Below, piece after piece: positions 1 through 26,139 of a stretch of DNA of 64,000 nucleotides; the stretch's first letter is position 1; every line of letters starts with the position of its first letter. The notes below the pieces were generated by a model, which was given only the letters and a program-made list of their open reading frames with translations, was not told the DNA's origin and did not search any database. Position numbers and translations under genes: made by a program. The DNA comes from Branchiostoma floridae (lineage: Eukaryota > Chordata > Leptocardii > Amphioxiformes > Branchiostomatidae), in contig NC_049982.1 in the NCBI RefSeq assembly GCF_000003815.2, forward strand, positions 31,902,560 through 31,966,559, written 5' to 3'.

Positions 1-2400
1 CTTTCATCGTGCCCGCCGAGTAATAGATTGCGGTGTCGTCTGCATACAGGTGTATTTTGCATTTTTCTAGAACCTGTGGCACGTCGTTGACATATAAACA
101 GAACAGCAAGGGACCAAGTACGCTCCCCTGTGGTACCCCGCAGGTGACTGCACCCATCTCTGAACATTGACTTTGCAGACTAGTGCATTGTGAGCGACCA
201 GAGAGGTATGATGTAAACCATTTTGTTGCATCCCTATCAAAACCCAGTTTCTTGAGCTTACTCAACAGAATGGCATGATTCACAGTGTCAAATGCTTTGC
301 GTAAGTCTAGGAAGAGAGCAACTGTGACCTGGCGACTATTATTGGCCGACCTAATGTCCTCCATAATCTTCAAAACTGCAGAGGCAGTACTGTGGTTTCT
401 CCGAAACCCACTTTGGTATACCGTGAGAAGGTTGTTCTGGGCCATGTAGCGTGATACTTGGTTACCAACGAGTTTTTCCAACACTTTGAATGTTACACTC
501 AGTACAGAGACAGGACGGTAGTTGGCCACATTAGTTCGATTACCGGACTTGTAAATGGGTGTGATAGGTTAAATATGTGTGTCAGTGGTCTGACAATGAC
601 AGGGGCGGAGTCCTTAAGCAGTTTTGAGGGGATATTGTCCAGCCCAGTGGCCTTCTTTGCTTTCAATCTGAGAAGTTCACTTAGCACTGTCGATTCGTCA
701 ACTGACTCAAAGCTGAACTCTGTACTAGGCTCCGGTATGTGTCGGAGAGGATCTTTCTGGGAGGTTGGCATACTATCGGCAAGGCTTGTAGCACAAGTTG
801 CGAAGTAGCTATTGAACTCTTGAGACATTTCGCTGGGGTCCGACATATTGGTACCGTCAGGTCTCGCCAAGTTCTGAACTTGACACTTCCCTTTGGATTT
901 CCCTGTGAAGGCGTTAATAATTTTCCACATGAGGCTTTGATCTCCTTTCGCTTCTGTCACAGCTTCAGCAAAGTGGATTTTCTTTGCCTTTCTGACTGCT
1001 GATGTTGTCTGGTTCCTTATCACCCGGTAGACCTCCCAGTCTTTTCCCTCCTTGGTTTTGATTGCTTTGCGTCTTGCCGCGTCGCGTCGCCCCATCATGT
1101 TTTTTACCCTGTCCGTCATCCAAGGAGCAACAGTGTTGTTATCCCTCACTCTCCTCTTGCACAGCGGAGCGAATTTGTCAGCTACATTCAGGAAAATATC
1201 CTTAAAAGCATCCCAAGCATCCGTTACATCAGTGCAGTCTAATACTGTATCCCAGTGAACTGACTTGAGTCCATCAATAAAAGATTGTTGGGTGTACTGC
1301 TTGTAAGACCTGTATTCACACCAGCATGTACCGCATGCCTCTCTTCCTGCTTGTGCACAGGCCAGGATAAGGTTGTGGTCCGACGGTCCCCATGCCACAC
1401 TTGCACTTGATCTGAAGCGGTCTGGGTTTGTTACAAACATATTGTCAATACACGATTCTGTGGACTCTGTTATGCGAGTGGGTTGAAGTATGATAGGTAC
1501 TAACTGGTACAATCCCATTAGGAATTCCACAGATGACAACGCTTGGGTTGATTTTAACAAGTCTGAATTGAAGTCCCCCATGATTATGACATCTGCATTT
1601 TCTTCTTCAGCAGTTGTATTGAGTTTGTGTACAAGTCCTTCTGCAGAGTCCCTCCATTCAGAGCCAGCGTTGGGTGGGCGGTAGATGCAAGCCAACAGAG
1701 TTTTACGGGCCTTGTTTGGCTTGATGTCCACACAGCAAACCTCGACGTCCGCCTGCTCAAGATCATGTCGACGCTGGGCTGGAATAGTCTGTTTGACATA
1801 TACACCCACACCCCCGCCATGCCGGTCCCTGTCTTTCCTGTACAAGGTGTATCCGCAAACCTCCACGAGAGTGTCTGGAATGGTGTCACTTAAGCGAGTT
1901 TCAGTTAGCCCTAGTACATGTATACGGGTATTCTTCAGGAGTAACTGCTGGATCTCATGTAGATGTCGCGAGAGAGAGACCACATTGTAGAAGGCGTACA
2001 CCAGGCCCTTTCTCCAGTGAGGCAGTCCATCCACAACTGGGCCAGGGTTTGGGGCAATATCTCCAGCCAGCAGTAGTGTGGTACAAACAAGAATGTTAAC
2101 AGTTTGCCTACGCCTGTCTGTACAAGTAGTTGACGGTGCAAGAGACCTTACTCCGAGCAGACCAGGGTTGAGTTTTACGAGGTTGGGAGACTGAGTAATC
2201 CATGTTCCTGACTTTGCGTTTACAATGCTAGTACTCTTATCCCATTTAGGGAGAACGACTGGTCGTGGTAACACCGCTAACAGTAGTACACTAGCAAGTA
2301 ATGTCACAGGAAGACCAAGGGTTACTGCCCCCTTCACAACACGACAAACTCCTTTCACAGCTAGCATGGTCTAGTTAGTGCTACTTGCGATCATACAGGA
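1..2400 (-). mobile_element. CR1/L2-like non-LTR retrotransposon (LINE), 3' part cut by the window edge
   Basis: The minus strand codes for an apurinic-type endonuclease followed by a reverse transcriptase. The RT catalytic Tyr-Ala-Asp-Asp box is at 35-46 in a frame different from the long upstream ORF, and coding continues past position 1, so the RT C-terminus and 3' tail lie outside. Domain order EN-RT in one polyprotein with no RNase H, and an N-terminal hydrophobic/2A-like leader, is what CR1/L2/Rex-type elements of amphioxus and echinoderms show (family knowledge). The 5' limit is set only by the ORF start and is approximate. The neighbouring ALLC gene is transcribed in the same direction, so this copy may sit in its last intron or just beyond the gene. 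Confidence 0.9.
499..2367 (-). pseudogene. LINE ORF: 2A-like leader, endonuclease, start of RT; frameshifted
   Basis: The 622-residue ORF starts at a true ATG (2367-2365). Residues 16-38 are strongly hydrophobic, like a signal or membrane segment. Residues 102-110 read GDIAPNPGP, a 2A-like ribosome-skipping motif with Ala where Glu is usual. The endonuclease follows, with E156 in LTETRL, D265/N267 in MGDFN and D330/H331 in the SDH box. The RT begins near residue 540 and then leaves frame close to position 556. The next RT block (IYKSGNR, then NYRPVSVL) continues in the -1/+2 frame down to position 1 without a stop. The junction lacks the stretch that normally lies between the FNLS-like and IYKSGNR-like blocks, so a deletion of roughly 40-50 bases not divisible by three is the likely lesion. 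It is otherwise well preserved, suggesting a fairly young copy. Confidence 0.85.
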
Positions 2401-3110
2401 AAACAATAACAAATACACGGTAGTTCAAAGCGTATTGCACAAGTATTTCTACAGCTACTGCATGCGGTGCTAATTTAATTAACGTTACAGCTTGAAGATC
2501 GGCAGGGTTCTTTGACTAATTTGCATACCAATACACAGCCGGAAATTAGGTACCACTTTTACGAACAAGAACAAATAATACAGCTAAATTTAGTCTACGG
2601 TTCACATTAAATCAGAACGATGTGACATCGTCTCATATCGCATCACAAATGAAAAGCAAAACTAGCTGAACCTTGCATGGGCATGGAGCGGCGCTGTCTG
2701 AGGCGCAAACCTCCACCGACAGAAAACGGGTGGATCCCGGTCTGAGGACTGTTTCCTCTCAAATGTTTGTTGAATAAAAATCACGAACGGCAGAAATAGC
2801 ACTGTCAACAGCCAGGAAAGGTTTGCCAACTCAGACAACTCAACTCTGTCGCCAGTCCGGCGGTAATGCAATTAACGTTTCAGTTTGGAAACCAGCAAGT
2901 GTCTTTGCCTATATACATAGATTATGTTAATTAGCCTTAACCGTTGAGTTAACGTCACTGCTAGCTGCTATTTGTTGGACAGAAAAACGCCTGTTCAAAG
3001 GGAAAGTCACACGAAAAAACGCGATAAATGATATTTCAGCTGTCAGTATTTGCATTTCATTCTTTAAAGATAATTATTGGCGAGAGAAGCGGTTACTTCA
3101 ACCAACGAAT
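2400..3110. repeat. LINE-flanking sequence with a diverged internal duplication
   Basis: No coding signal. The stretch near 2,472-2,550 (AATTAACGTTACAGCTTG and what follows) resembles 2,866-2,945 (AATTAACGTTTCAGTTTG) with similar downstream words (GCAGGG/GCAAGTG, TCTTTG). This could be a repeated 5' UTR module of the adjacent LINE, but I cannot fix its borders. Confidence 0.3.
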
Positions 3111-3183
3111 GCATGAATGCATGGATCACTCAATTTAACCAAACCCTTCTACACGTCCTTCTATACGCCCGATGATGTAATGG

Positions 3184-3275
3184 TGTCACCGTGGCCTAGC
3201 GGCCCACGGCACTGGGTGAAGGTAGCAATTTGCTTCTGCAGCCGTGAATCGTGGGTACAATCCCCACTTATTACC
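3184..3275 (+). repeat. tRNA-like SINE head or tRNA pseudogene
   Basis: A box-A-like word (TGGCCTAGCGGCC) and a box-B-like word (GGGTACAATCCC) are about 55 bases apart, as in RNA polymerase III internal promoters. The sequence does not fold into a clean cloverleaf by eye, so a SINE head or decayed tRNA is more likely than a functional tRNA. It lies downstream of the last ALLC exon found. Confidence 0.4.
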
Positions 3276-3693
3276 ATTTTTTTTTCTTTGTTAGACAAAT
3301 CTCAGGTAATGTTTTTTTTAATAGAAGACAGACCAATTCAGTAATTCGATGTTTAAAAACTCTTTTTTCATGTGATTTTGTTTAACATCCAGGCTTTTTC
3401 CAAAATACGCACCAGCCAGCTTTTCTCAGAAGCTTTCTTGTTTAGATACCTTATGGTACCCAGTAGAATTATGAGAGAGGATCTTACACGAGAGGAACCA
3501 AGAATGCCTGCACATATCAGTTCTTTGAACAAGAGAATAAAGTTTACAATTCAACAAGTTCAACATCACCTTAAATGTTATTAATTGGCAATCATAAAAT
3601 ATTGAAAGTTGTTACACCTTGGTGCAGATACCTAATAAAGCAGTCGTATTAACAAATCTGATACATGTACCACTAAACCAGTTTTGTGCATAC

Positions 3694-18340
<14,647 letters not shown>

Positions 18341-18544
18341 CTTCAACTTTCTTTAACACTCACCTGGGAAAAAATTGGTTTAGTCATAGCTATTTTCGTT
18401 ACAAGTAGTGTTTTGAAAGCTTGGACGAGGCAATGATGCATGGTGGTGTCATTACGAACTTTATATGCAAATTAATGTAATATTAAAGCACATGTAGTAT
18501 GTAACGTTAGTACAGAATCCCAGAAATATCTCAAAACAAAGTCT

Positions 18545-20437
18545 AACGGAAGGTGCTGTAACTTCGGACGTAAATTAACGAGTTCGACATCGAATTGTAT
18601 CAGTGTCAGTTGTCTAAAAACTGTTGCGTTTTGACTAATGATAAACGAGAGTGGTGGTGTTTGGGAATTTTCCGTTCAGGAGTTTACTTTACATCATCTG
18701 TGCACGATTTACACCATGAATCTCGGCCGGTAAAACAGAAAATTGTTGTTGTAAATATTGCGTTCCACATTGTTCCATTCTAAATAGGGTACCCTAACTT
18801 CGGATTACAAATACCTCTGTTTCTCTTTGACTCATTGGAACAATTTTAAGAAAACAGAAAGAAGAATTTTGTGTCAACTAACTTCAGCTTCCCTCTGGTT
18901 CGTATTTTTGGACCGTGCGTAAATTTCCGCCAATGCAAGGCCCGCTGTAACTTAGCGATTGTTTACGCCGCTTGTTGCATTCCAAGTCACTTCAACGCTG
19001 ACGATCTGTTGCTTCGTTTGGCGATGAGACTAAGACCCAATCTATACACAGTTTTTACCGATATCGGTGGATGTGTCGGGAGGGATCTGGAACGCTGGCC
19101 GCGGGACACCCGTGGCGCTTGCAGTCATAAACAGCTGTATAGCCTAATGAGCCTGCGTTGTATGCTAATGAGCCTTCCCGAAGTCGGGACACATCTACAC
19201 GCGCGCGGAAGCTGTCGGGGACCCCTGCTAAGCTATCGGGGACCCCTGCTAAGCTTTCGTACGAATGGTCCGGACCTTTCGGGAGAAATTTTCCCGATAT
19301 CGTAATGGCGATATAGCAGTTCCATCTAGACGATGAAAAAAAGCTGTCGGCGAATGGTTGTAGGCTCGCCGATATCGGGAAAAACTGTGTGTAGATCGTG
19401 CCTAAATTAATACTTCATTTCACACCCATGGCTCTTGAGTATGAGCGCACAAAATGCCACAAATTTGTTACAAGAATGCCGAAAGTGTCGGCAGGCATGT
19501 TAACACCGGAAACAGATATGCTGACCCCTGCACGGCACCGCATGTGATCTCAAAGTATGCGGCAAATCCCTCCATCAGTTCAGTGCAAAGTCATTGATAT
19601 ATTTGAACCAAATCCTCGATTTTTTGGGGGACCGCTAGCTGTGTTTTACTTGGTTTATTTTTGGGCAAGCAATGAGAAATTCACTTTCAATTATGTTCGT
19701 GTTATGATGCACTCAGCGATTTGCATATTGTCAGATGGGCGGGCCGCGCGCTGACTTCAAAGCCTGTCGCGAACTTTATGTGAGTCTAAGTTTTCATGCA
19801 GACATGAGTTTGCTACATCAATGATCCAGTCGCGTCGTGTTTCGTCAGCCGGTCACTGAGATTTTTCAAACTCAAGTTTATACGACGTGTATAAGCTAGA
19901 TTAAATGCAATTTTACCGATTTGCGAGCCCTACTTGACTTATGTACAGCGCGACCAGAGGTGCCTGCACTGTTGTAGGTACATTTCGAACAGCGGTCAAC
20001 AGATATGACCGTGACGTAACTTGGGGAGGGCGTTCGACGCCACGCTTACTTCGTAATTTCAGGTCAGTTTGATTGCCAGATAAACTCCCCAGTACCCAAG
20101 TTATTGGTGTTTTGTATAGCTGTATGCCTCATGTCTAAAACAACTAAATTTGCAAGGTGATTGTTGAGTAAGTTAAATGTAAGAGGCGCCACTACACAGT
20201 GACCTTGTTTCGAACGTAGCCATTTTAAATGCTCAAATTCCTTGGTTACGCAAAAATCGATTATTGTAAACAAAACCGTGTTTCATCCAGACGACAGCTG
20301 TGTGCATTAACTTGGGTTCTTCGCGATTTTATTCAGCACTATTGATGAATACAAACATGCCTCATTTCTGCATAAAGGGACAATCAAAAATTAATCCGAA
20401 GTTACAGCACATCCGAAGTTACAGCACCCCCCGTTAC
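18545..20437. mobile_element. 1.9-kb TIR element between ALLC and HPDL
   Basis: The left end TAACGGAAGGTGCTGTAACT (18,545) and following TCGGACG are matched by the inverted right end, which reads AGTTACAGCACCCCCCGTTA to 20,437. The arms are about 25 bases with two or three mismatches, and the right end repeats the ATCCGAAGTTACAGCAC unit twice. The interior has a 23-bp tandem near 19,217-19,262 (CTGTCGGGGACCCCTGC type). The longest interior ORF (18,871-19,305) resembles nothing I recognise and may be chance. It is probably a non-autonomous DNA transposon. Confidence 0.65.
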
Positions 20438-20619
20438 CTGACTTATATAATCTTCTGTATACTGTAGTCCTAGCCTGGTGTAGCTTAGACAACTAACAGG
20501 TTTAACCTTTACTTTCAGGAATGCAAGGTTACATTTTATCACCCCCTAAGGCAACTCGTCCCTGCCTCTAGGCGACCCCCCTTACCTGTAGAAAAGTCTG
20601 ATAATGTAGTACAAACAAA

Positions 20620-20903
20620 ACATCCCATTTACCAACAGTTTAAACTGTTGAACACCTGTTGAACACCTGTTGAACACCTGCTTACACATGCCGAACACCA
20701 ACTGAACACCTGCTTACCTTTACCTGTTCCACACATGCACAAAGCTACGTTCCAACCATAGTGCCAAAGTCCGATCTTCAGGATCCCTGCGTTACTAGTG
20801 TTGACATACCCTGCTGATTTACTGTTGTTGATATTTACTACCATGACCCCGGAAGCGGAAACAGTCGCCTTGACCCTTTGACCTCACCCTTTTACACAAC
20901 ATC
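20620..20903. promoter_or_regulatory. Probable shared ALLC/HPDL promoter region
   Basis: HPDL starts at 20904 on the plus strand. On the minus strand, consensus-like splice donors follow CAG/AAG near 20,584 and 20,716, and could end 5' UTR exons of ALLC, whose first coding exon has an upstream acceptor at 18364. If so, both genes fire from this interval in opposite directions. There is no TATA box. An 11-base GTTGAACACCT unit is repeated at 20,647-20,680. This is inference only. Confidence 0.35.
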
Positions 20904-23900
20904 ATGGCTGCCGACGTGCACCACATTTCTCTCCGAGTCTCCAACGCCCGGCGCCTTCTCAAAGACCTCGTGGACAGGTTCCACTTCTCATCTTTCGCGG
21001 AAAGGGTGGAGAAAGGGGTAAAGCAGTTTGCCGTGCGAAGCGGCTCGGCCATCTTTGTCGTAAACGAGAGAACAGCCGGTGAAAACGGAGAGTTGTCACA
21101 AGCCGGCTTACGCAACCATGAGTCTGGTGTTATAGCGAGAAGGAACGGTTTTTCGGCGAATTGTCATCACTTGTACGACTATTCGGATTTAGACACGCAC
21201 GTGGACTCTGTGTGTAATGTCGCGTTCGAGGTTGAAGATGTGGATAGCTCGTTGGAGCGCGTGGTCAGAGCGGGAGGGCGCGTTTTAACAGACATCAAGG
21301 TCACTGAAGACGAGAAAGGCTCGGTAACACACGCCGTGGTGCAGTCACCCATAGGAAACGTGGTCCACACCTTGTTAGACAAGAAGTTGTATAAGGGCCT
21401 GTTTTTGCCTGGGTTCGAGGCTAGCGGAGCTTCGAGGATGACGAAGTCAACTGGAAGACTGTCCCACTTCGATCATGTAACGTACGCCTGTCCCATGAGC
21501 TCGTCACCCCCCATTTTAGAGTGGTATGAGCGATGTTTGGGGCTGAAGAGATTTCTTGTGAACAGGTAAAAACGGTTTGTTCACCTGTCAATGATAACAA
21601 CATTTCTATGATGAGAAAATCGATTACATGTGAAATTGCGTTTCTACTTGACGTTATATGTAATCATATATTTTTTTTAAATATTTTGTATTTTAAATAT
21701 TATTTGATATTTTGTTATTTTATGATCCATGTGACTCATATCTGTAGTGTTAGAACTAAAGTAATTCATTCAAAAGAAAAGGATAAGTTTTTATACAACC
21801 ACTCCAGTGGATGTCCCTGTAGTTAAACTGGAAGTGATGCTAGCAGCCTCACAGTTGAACTACTCTGAGATCTCTATTGCATATCAATTCTCAGCTAGGA
21901 TCTAAAAACTCTCTCAAAGGAGATTTCTCTAGTGTCACTGACGAAAAACAACAGATGTTGTTTGAAACGTCTGACCGTTTCCAAAATGATATCCAGTTGC
22001 TTGAGTAACTGCTTTTTGGCGTACTTCAAATATTTGATATGCATTATTGATTTCAGAAAAATCAAGCATAGTATCTATACTTCAGTCTGCGTTGTTTCTT
22101 CGTCTCAGGTATTCTATCCTCTCTTAATTCCTTGATTCATTCATTCACTCATTCATTCCCAGAGATGAGTCTGAGGACCAGGGGTTCATCGTCCAAGGTG
22201 CAGATGTGGGCATGAGGCTGAAGGCGTTTGAGTACTGGAAGTGTGCTAAGGAGGGGCTGAGAATGCCGGGGTCAAGTCCAGACGTCAAACCAAAAGTCAA
22301 GTTCGTCATCGCAGAACCACTCCCTGGACAAGGTGAGATATCAGTGACAGAACAAGAGAAGACACACCATGTATGGCTCATGCTACATATGATGTACAGT
22401 TGGCCTTGGTCTATTCTTATGTCTAAAGGGAGAAAGATTAGAATTACCTCAAATCACACTAGGAGGTAGACTGGATGTAGGCATGGGTGCTGGATAGGGG
22501 TGGGTACTGCCACTACTGGTACAGAAAATTCAGGTCCAGTTCAGGTTCAGAGGGTCAGGCCCAGGTCCGGACCTGAACCTTATTCAGTATGTGAAAACTT
22601 GTGAATGAAGGATATTTGCAATGATGGTCCATTTTACTGCAAAGAAATCTTTTTGATGGAGTATTTAACTCTCACTGGTGTTTTAAAATCCTACAAGGCT
22701 ACCTTGTGGTGACCGCGTGGCGCAGTGGTAGCATGTTCTGATTTGCACCGAGAGGTTACGGGTTCGAATCCGCCTGCCGTGCCACCGATCTTGTGCCCTT
22801 GGGAAAGGCGCACTTTACACGACTTTCCTCACTTTACTCAGGTGAAAAATGAGTCGTCCCTCGGATAGGACGTTAAATGGAGGTCCCGTGTATGGGGACA
22901 GTCACACCCCATGCACGTTAAAGAACCCCCACACGTGCGATGGTGCGGTGTGGATGGAGCAAACCATTCTGTCTGGAGTTGGTGATTCACTACAAATCAC
23001 CCGGGCGGAGGCCTGGCGAACCTTGGTGTCGTATCAGCCATACGGTGATTAACATCATTCACCATGCCCTGGAGAGGAGATAGGTGCCGCCAGGGGACTA
23101 AAATGCCTATTGATACAGCACAACATGTTGTGCTGCCCCTACGGCTGATTAATCAGCCTACGGCCTACGGCTGATTAAAAGGCTATGGGACGAACGAACG
23201 AACGAAGGCTACCTGCCTCTGTACGATTGACTGTGAGCCTTGGTAGAAATGACTATAAAGTATAAACTCTACTTTGTTCTTGTACTTATTTTCTTCGACC
23301 TGCAAGCCCCAAAACTTGTGCATAGCTGATCAAGTAATCTGATCATTTTCTGATAGGTCCAACATCTGGTCCAACTAATTTTTTCAGGTCTGGACTTTCT
23401 GGACTGGTCCAATAAGAAAAAAGTTTTTTTCCCTAATGCTGGATGCTTAGGCCACACCAATTTAATTTCTTGGTTCACGGATTCGCTTCGCTCCTATTTT
23501 TTGGAAAAAAATAAATAAATAAAAATTACCACTCAGCAAATTTTCACCATAAATGAAACCATTTGCCAGCTTTCTGGTGTAGCAAACATAAAAACTGACA
23601 CTACTTTTGTAATTTTCAATGAACAGGTGCTGTTACTGTACAGTAATAGTCTTTTGTACTTTTTTCAAGCTGAAAACTTTTTATTCTTTATGTTTTGGAT
23701 TAGCCCTTACCTTTACCCCAACCATTTTACAATTTTTATTTTTATTTTTATTTCGCCCTCTCGCTCCATATTTTTTATGAAAAAATCCGTGAACCAAGAA
23801 ATTAAATTGGTGTGGCCTTAGATGTATGTTAAAGTTTTCACAAATCGCTACCTCAAATATGCGGCAAACACTGTAACCCACTATGCTATTGCATATGGGT

Positions 23901-25652
23901 TCGCTAGGATGACTGGGAAAAATTGTGTATTGAATAAGCCCTATGTTGCAGAGCTTTTGTTCACAATGAATATGGGTCAGAGTTACAATGCAGAGTTGCG
24001 GTGTCGTGTTTGGCCTAATTGGTAGAGCATTTGGCTCGGAATCTAGAGGTCCAGAGTTTGATACCCACCGTGCCCCTGATGTTGTGCCCTTGGGAAGGGC
24101 TACCTGACTTTGGTCGGGGAGGTAAAAGAAAAGACCACCTTTACCTTCGGTCTGTACTGTGTATGTGGTTAGTTAAGTTCCTAACTTGAGTGCAGTGCCA
24201 GTTTGTCCCTGTCTATATAAATGCAAATAGAAAAAAATGCACAGTATTAAAAAAGCTGTCTACTATTTCCACCCTCCAGGCCCCAACCAAGTGGAGACAT
24301 TCCTGGAACAGCACGGGGGCCCAGGTATCCAACACATCGGCCTCCACACACCTGACATCATCTCCTCCACCAGACAGCTGCGAGCAGCACACGTACAGCT
24401 GCTCAAGCCACCTGATACCTACTACAGTGAGGTACGTCATTGTCTGTATTCAGCTTGGTGCCCCAATGTCTTTATTTACAGCTATAGGGGTGGGTACAAG
24501 TACAGAAAATTCAGGTCCAGTTCAGGTCCAGAGGATAAGGTTCAGGTTTGGACCTGAACATGATTCAGTATGTGAAACTTGTGACTGGGCAATACCCAAA
24601 ACAATGGTCCATTTTGCAACAAAGAAATCTGTTTTGTGGAGTATTCGACTCCCACTGGCATTTTGAAATTCTACAAGGCTAACTGCTTCTGTGCTATTGA
24701 CTGAAAAGCTTGGTAGAAATGACCATAGACTCTACTCTACTTTGCTCTTGTTATTTGCTCACGACCTGTAAGCCTCGAAACATGTAAATGCCTTATCATA
24801 TAATCTGTTAATTTACTAGTTACTAGTGATATCAATATTTATATACATGTAGTTGTTGATGAGTTTATAGAATGTGGTGATACGGTCTTTTCGGAAAGAA
24901 GACGCCACTGCAGATTGTACAGCATACATGTATGTATCAGTTATTCAATACAAAACCATTTGCACTTCCTCCCCCCTCTCTACCCAGATTGGTAAGCTGT
25001 CGGAGATTAACCAGGTGGGACAGTGTCTAACAGCCCTGAGGGAGAACGGTGTTCTTCTGGATGCGGAGGCTGATGCTACAGACAACGATACTCGGAACAA
25101 CAACCAAAGGTACGTAGACAAAAGTTAGACATTCAGGTAATAAGATAATTAAGGGTTAATGACCCACCTGTTCCTCGGTGTATATGGTGTCATAACGCCT
25201 GGGCCTTTGCTATAACCACCGAATAAAATCACAGAGTGAGTGAATCAAAATTACTGTCACACTATATTATACAAACGCTGTTTTAGATTAGTCTTAGAAA
25301 CCATCTCAATGTCAGCATGTGTATATTTTATTACGAAATTTGTATCTATATGCCTGTATTTATCCCGATAAATTTCATAAAAGAAAATTACCAATTTTAT
25401 CAAACAAAACTGGTACATGACATCCCAATTTCATGTTCACCCATATGATAATTTCTACCTTCCCTCAGATACTTGATGCAGGTATTCACCAAGCCCATCT
25501 TCGATGAAGACACCTTCTTCCTGGAGATTATCCAGAGATGCGGGGCCACAGGGTTCGGTGCAGGGAACATCACGGCTCTCTGGAGATCAGTTCAAGCTTA
25601 TTTAGATCAGAGAGAGCAGCTAGATAATAGTAAAAACAAGTTATCACAATGA
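20904..25652 (+). CDS. HPDL: 4-hydroxyphenylpyruvate dioxygenase-like protein, 5 exons, complete
   Basis: Exons 20904-21565, 22163-22332, 24280-24431, 24988-25109 and 25469-25652 have GT-AG borders and matching phases, giving 429 residues. It has two vicinal-oxygen-chelate (glyoxalase/dioxygenase) halves. Predicted Fe(II) ligands are all present: H191 in [10 protein letters not shown]296 in [10 protein letters not shown] and E388 in FFLEIIQR. The stretches [16 protein letters not shown] and [20 protein letters not shown] match HPDL rather than HPD. HPDL is a mitochondrial enzyme; in mammals it is linked to making 4-hydroxymandelate for coenzyme Q head-group supply. The human gene has one coding exon and about 371 codons, so the multi-exon form here is notable, and exon 4 supplies part of the extra length. 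The N-terminus is not an obvious mitochondrial presequence. Start ATG is the first in frame with a good context. Confidence 0.95.
22493..23290 (+). repeat. Repeat family R (CAGGTCCGGACCTG), split by a SINE
   Basis: 22,493-22,704 and 23,205-23,290 are the two halves of a repeat present intact at 24,484-24,790 in the next intron. Shared words are GGGTGGGTAC, TTCAGGTCCAGTTCAGG, AATGGTCCATTTT and GCTTGGTAGAAATGAC. It is interrupted by the SINE at 22,705-23,204. Reverse-orientation copies are near 52,296-52,452 and, partly, 40,480-40,545. Confidence 0.75.
22705..23204 (+). mobile_element. tRNA-derived SINE (family S2), 500 bp, with 10-bp target duplication
   Basis: AAGGCTACCT flanks both sides (22695-22704 and 23205-23214). 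The head (from ~22,710) carries box A TGGCGCAGTGGTAGC and box B GGTTCGAATCC. The body contains CCCTTGGGAAAGGCGCAC and the tail is a short ACGA repeat (23,190-23,204). It lies in HPDL intron 2. The undisrupted paralogous repeat at 24,672 gives the empty site, so the borders are unusually firm. Confidence 0.9.
23447..23820. mobile_element. Harbinger-type MITE with TTA target duplication
   Basis: The element 23450-23817 has ~35-base terminal inverted repeats starting GGCCACACCAATTTAATTTC, essentially perfect, and TTA on both sides (23447-23449, 23818-23820). A 3-bp TTA/TAA duplication is the PIF/Harbinger signature. The interior is AT-rich with no transposase. It is in HPDL intron 2. Confidence 0.85.
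24003..24180 (+). mobile_element. tRNA-derived SINE, S2-related copy
   Basis: Box A TGGCCTAATTGGTAGAGC and box B AGAGTTTGATACCC are followed by TGTGCCCTTGGGAAGGGC, shared with the S2 SINE body. The 3' limit is not clear. It is in HPDL intron 2, upstream of exon 3. Confidence 0.65.
24484..24790 (+). repeat. Repeat family R, intact copy
   Basis: Contains GGGTGGGTACAAGTACAG, TTCAGGTCCAGTTCAGGTCC, AACAATGGTCCATTTTGC and AGCTTGGTAGAAATGACC in the same order as the copy at 22,493 but without the SINE. It is in HPDL intron 3. Confidence 0.7.
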
Positions 25653-25862
25653 CGATGTTAGTTTGCCATCTTCTATGGCAACCAGGAATTGAATGATTAA
25701 ATTAGGTTCTGTACTGTAAAAGCAGAAATAATGAGGGCAAAGTTTGTTGATATTTATCACAGTTCACTCAGGTCTTCTCTGCTTTCATTTGAGGAAACTG
25801 CCTTCATTGTAGTGAAGATTATGTTGTCTATGAAGATGTGAACAGTATTAAAGTTGCCCGTG

Positions 25863-26138
25863 CATCTGCAACAGATGCTTAGGTGCGGCGGCATGGCACC
25901 CATCTCCATTTCTGTAGCCCTTATTAGGCCACACATTTGTGAAAAGCTAGTGCACTGGTAGTGATGTGTGCTTAGAAAAAAATATAACTCCCATACTCTT
26001 CCTCATTAGTGCTGAGTGCTATACAGAAAAAGTAGCATGTACTGTTTTTTTGTCTTTGGTATGACTTGGCCGGGATCAAACTCGCGATCTACCGAACGCA
26101 AGCAAACATTCTACCCACTCGGCCATTGCACCGGTAAT
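25863..26138 (-). mobile_element. tRNA-derived SINE (family S1), copy 2
   Basis: Same unit as 6,652-6,922: on the plus strand it reads CATCTCCATTTCTGTAGCCC, then GAGTGCTATACAG, then the inverted tRNA-like head (TCGCGATCTACCG and TCGGCCATTGCACCGG). More diverged than copies 1 and 3. It lies in the HPDL 3' flank. Confidence 0.7.
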
Positions 26139-26139
26139 A

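Noticed and set aside
499-1990. Plus-strand ORFs of 64-116 codons opposite the edge LINE
   Set aside because: Antisense shadows of the LINE coding strand.
18871-19305. 144-codon ORF as a transposase of the 1.9-kb TIR element
   Set aside because: No DDE/DDD-type spacing, zinc finger or known motif; length and composition are compatible with chance.
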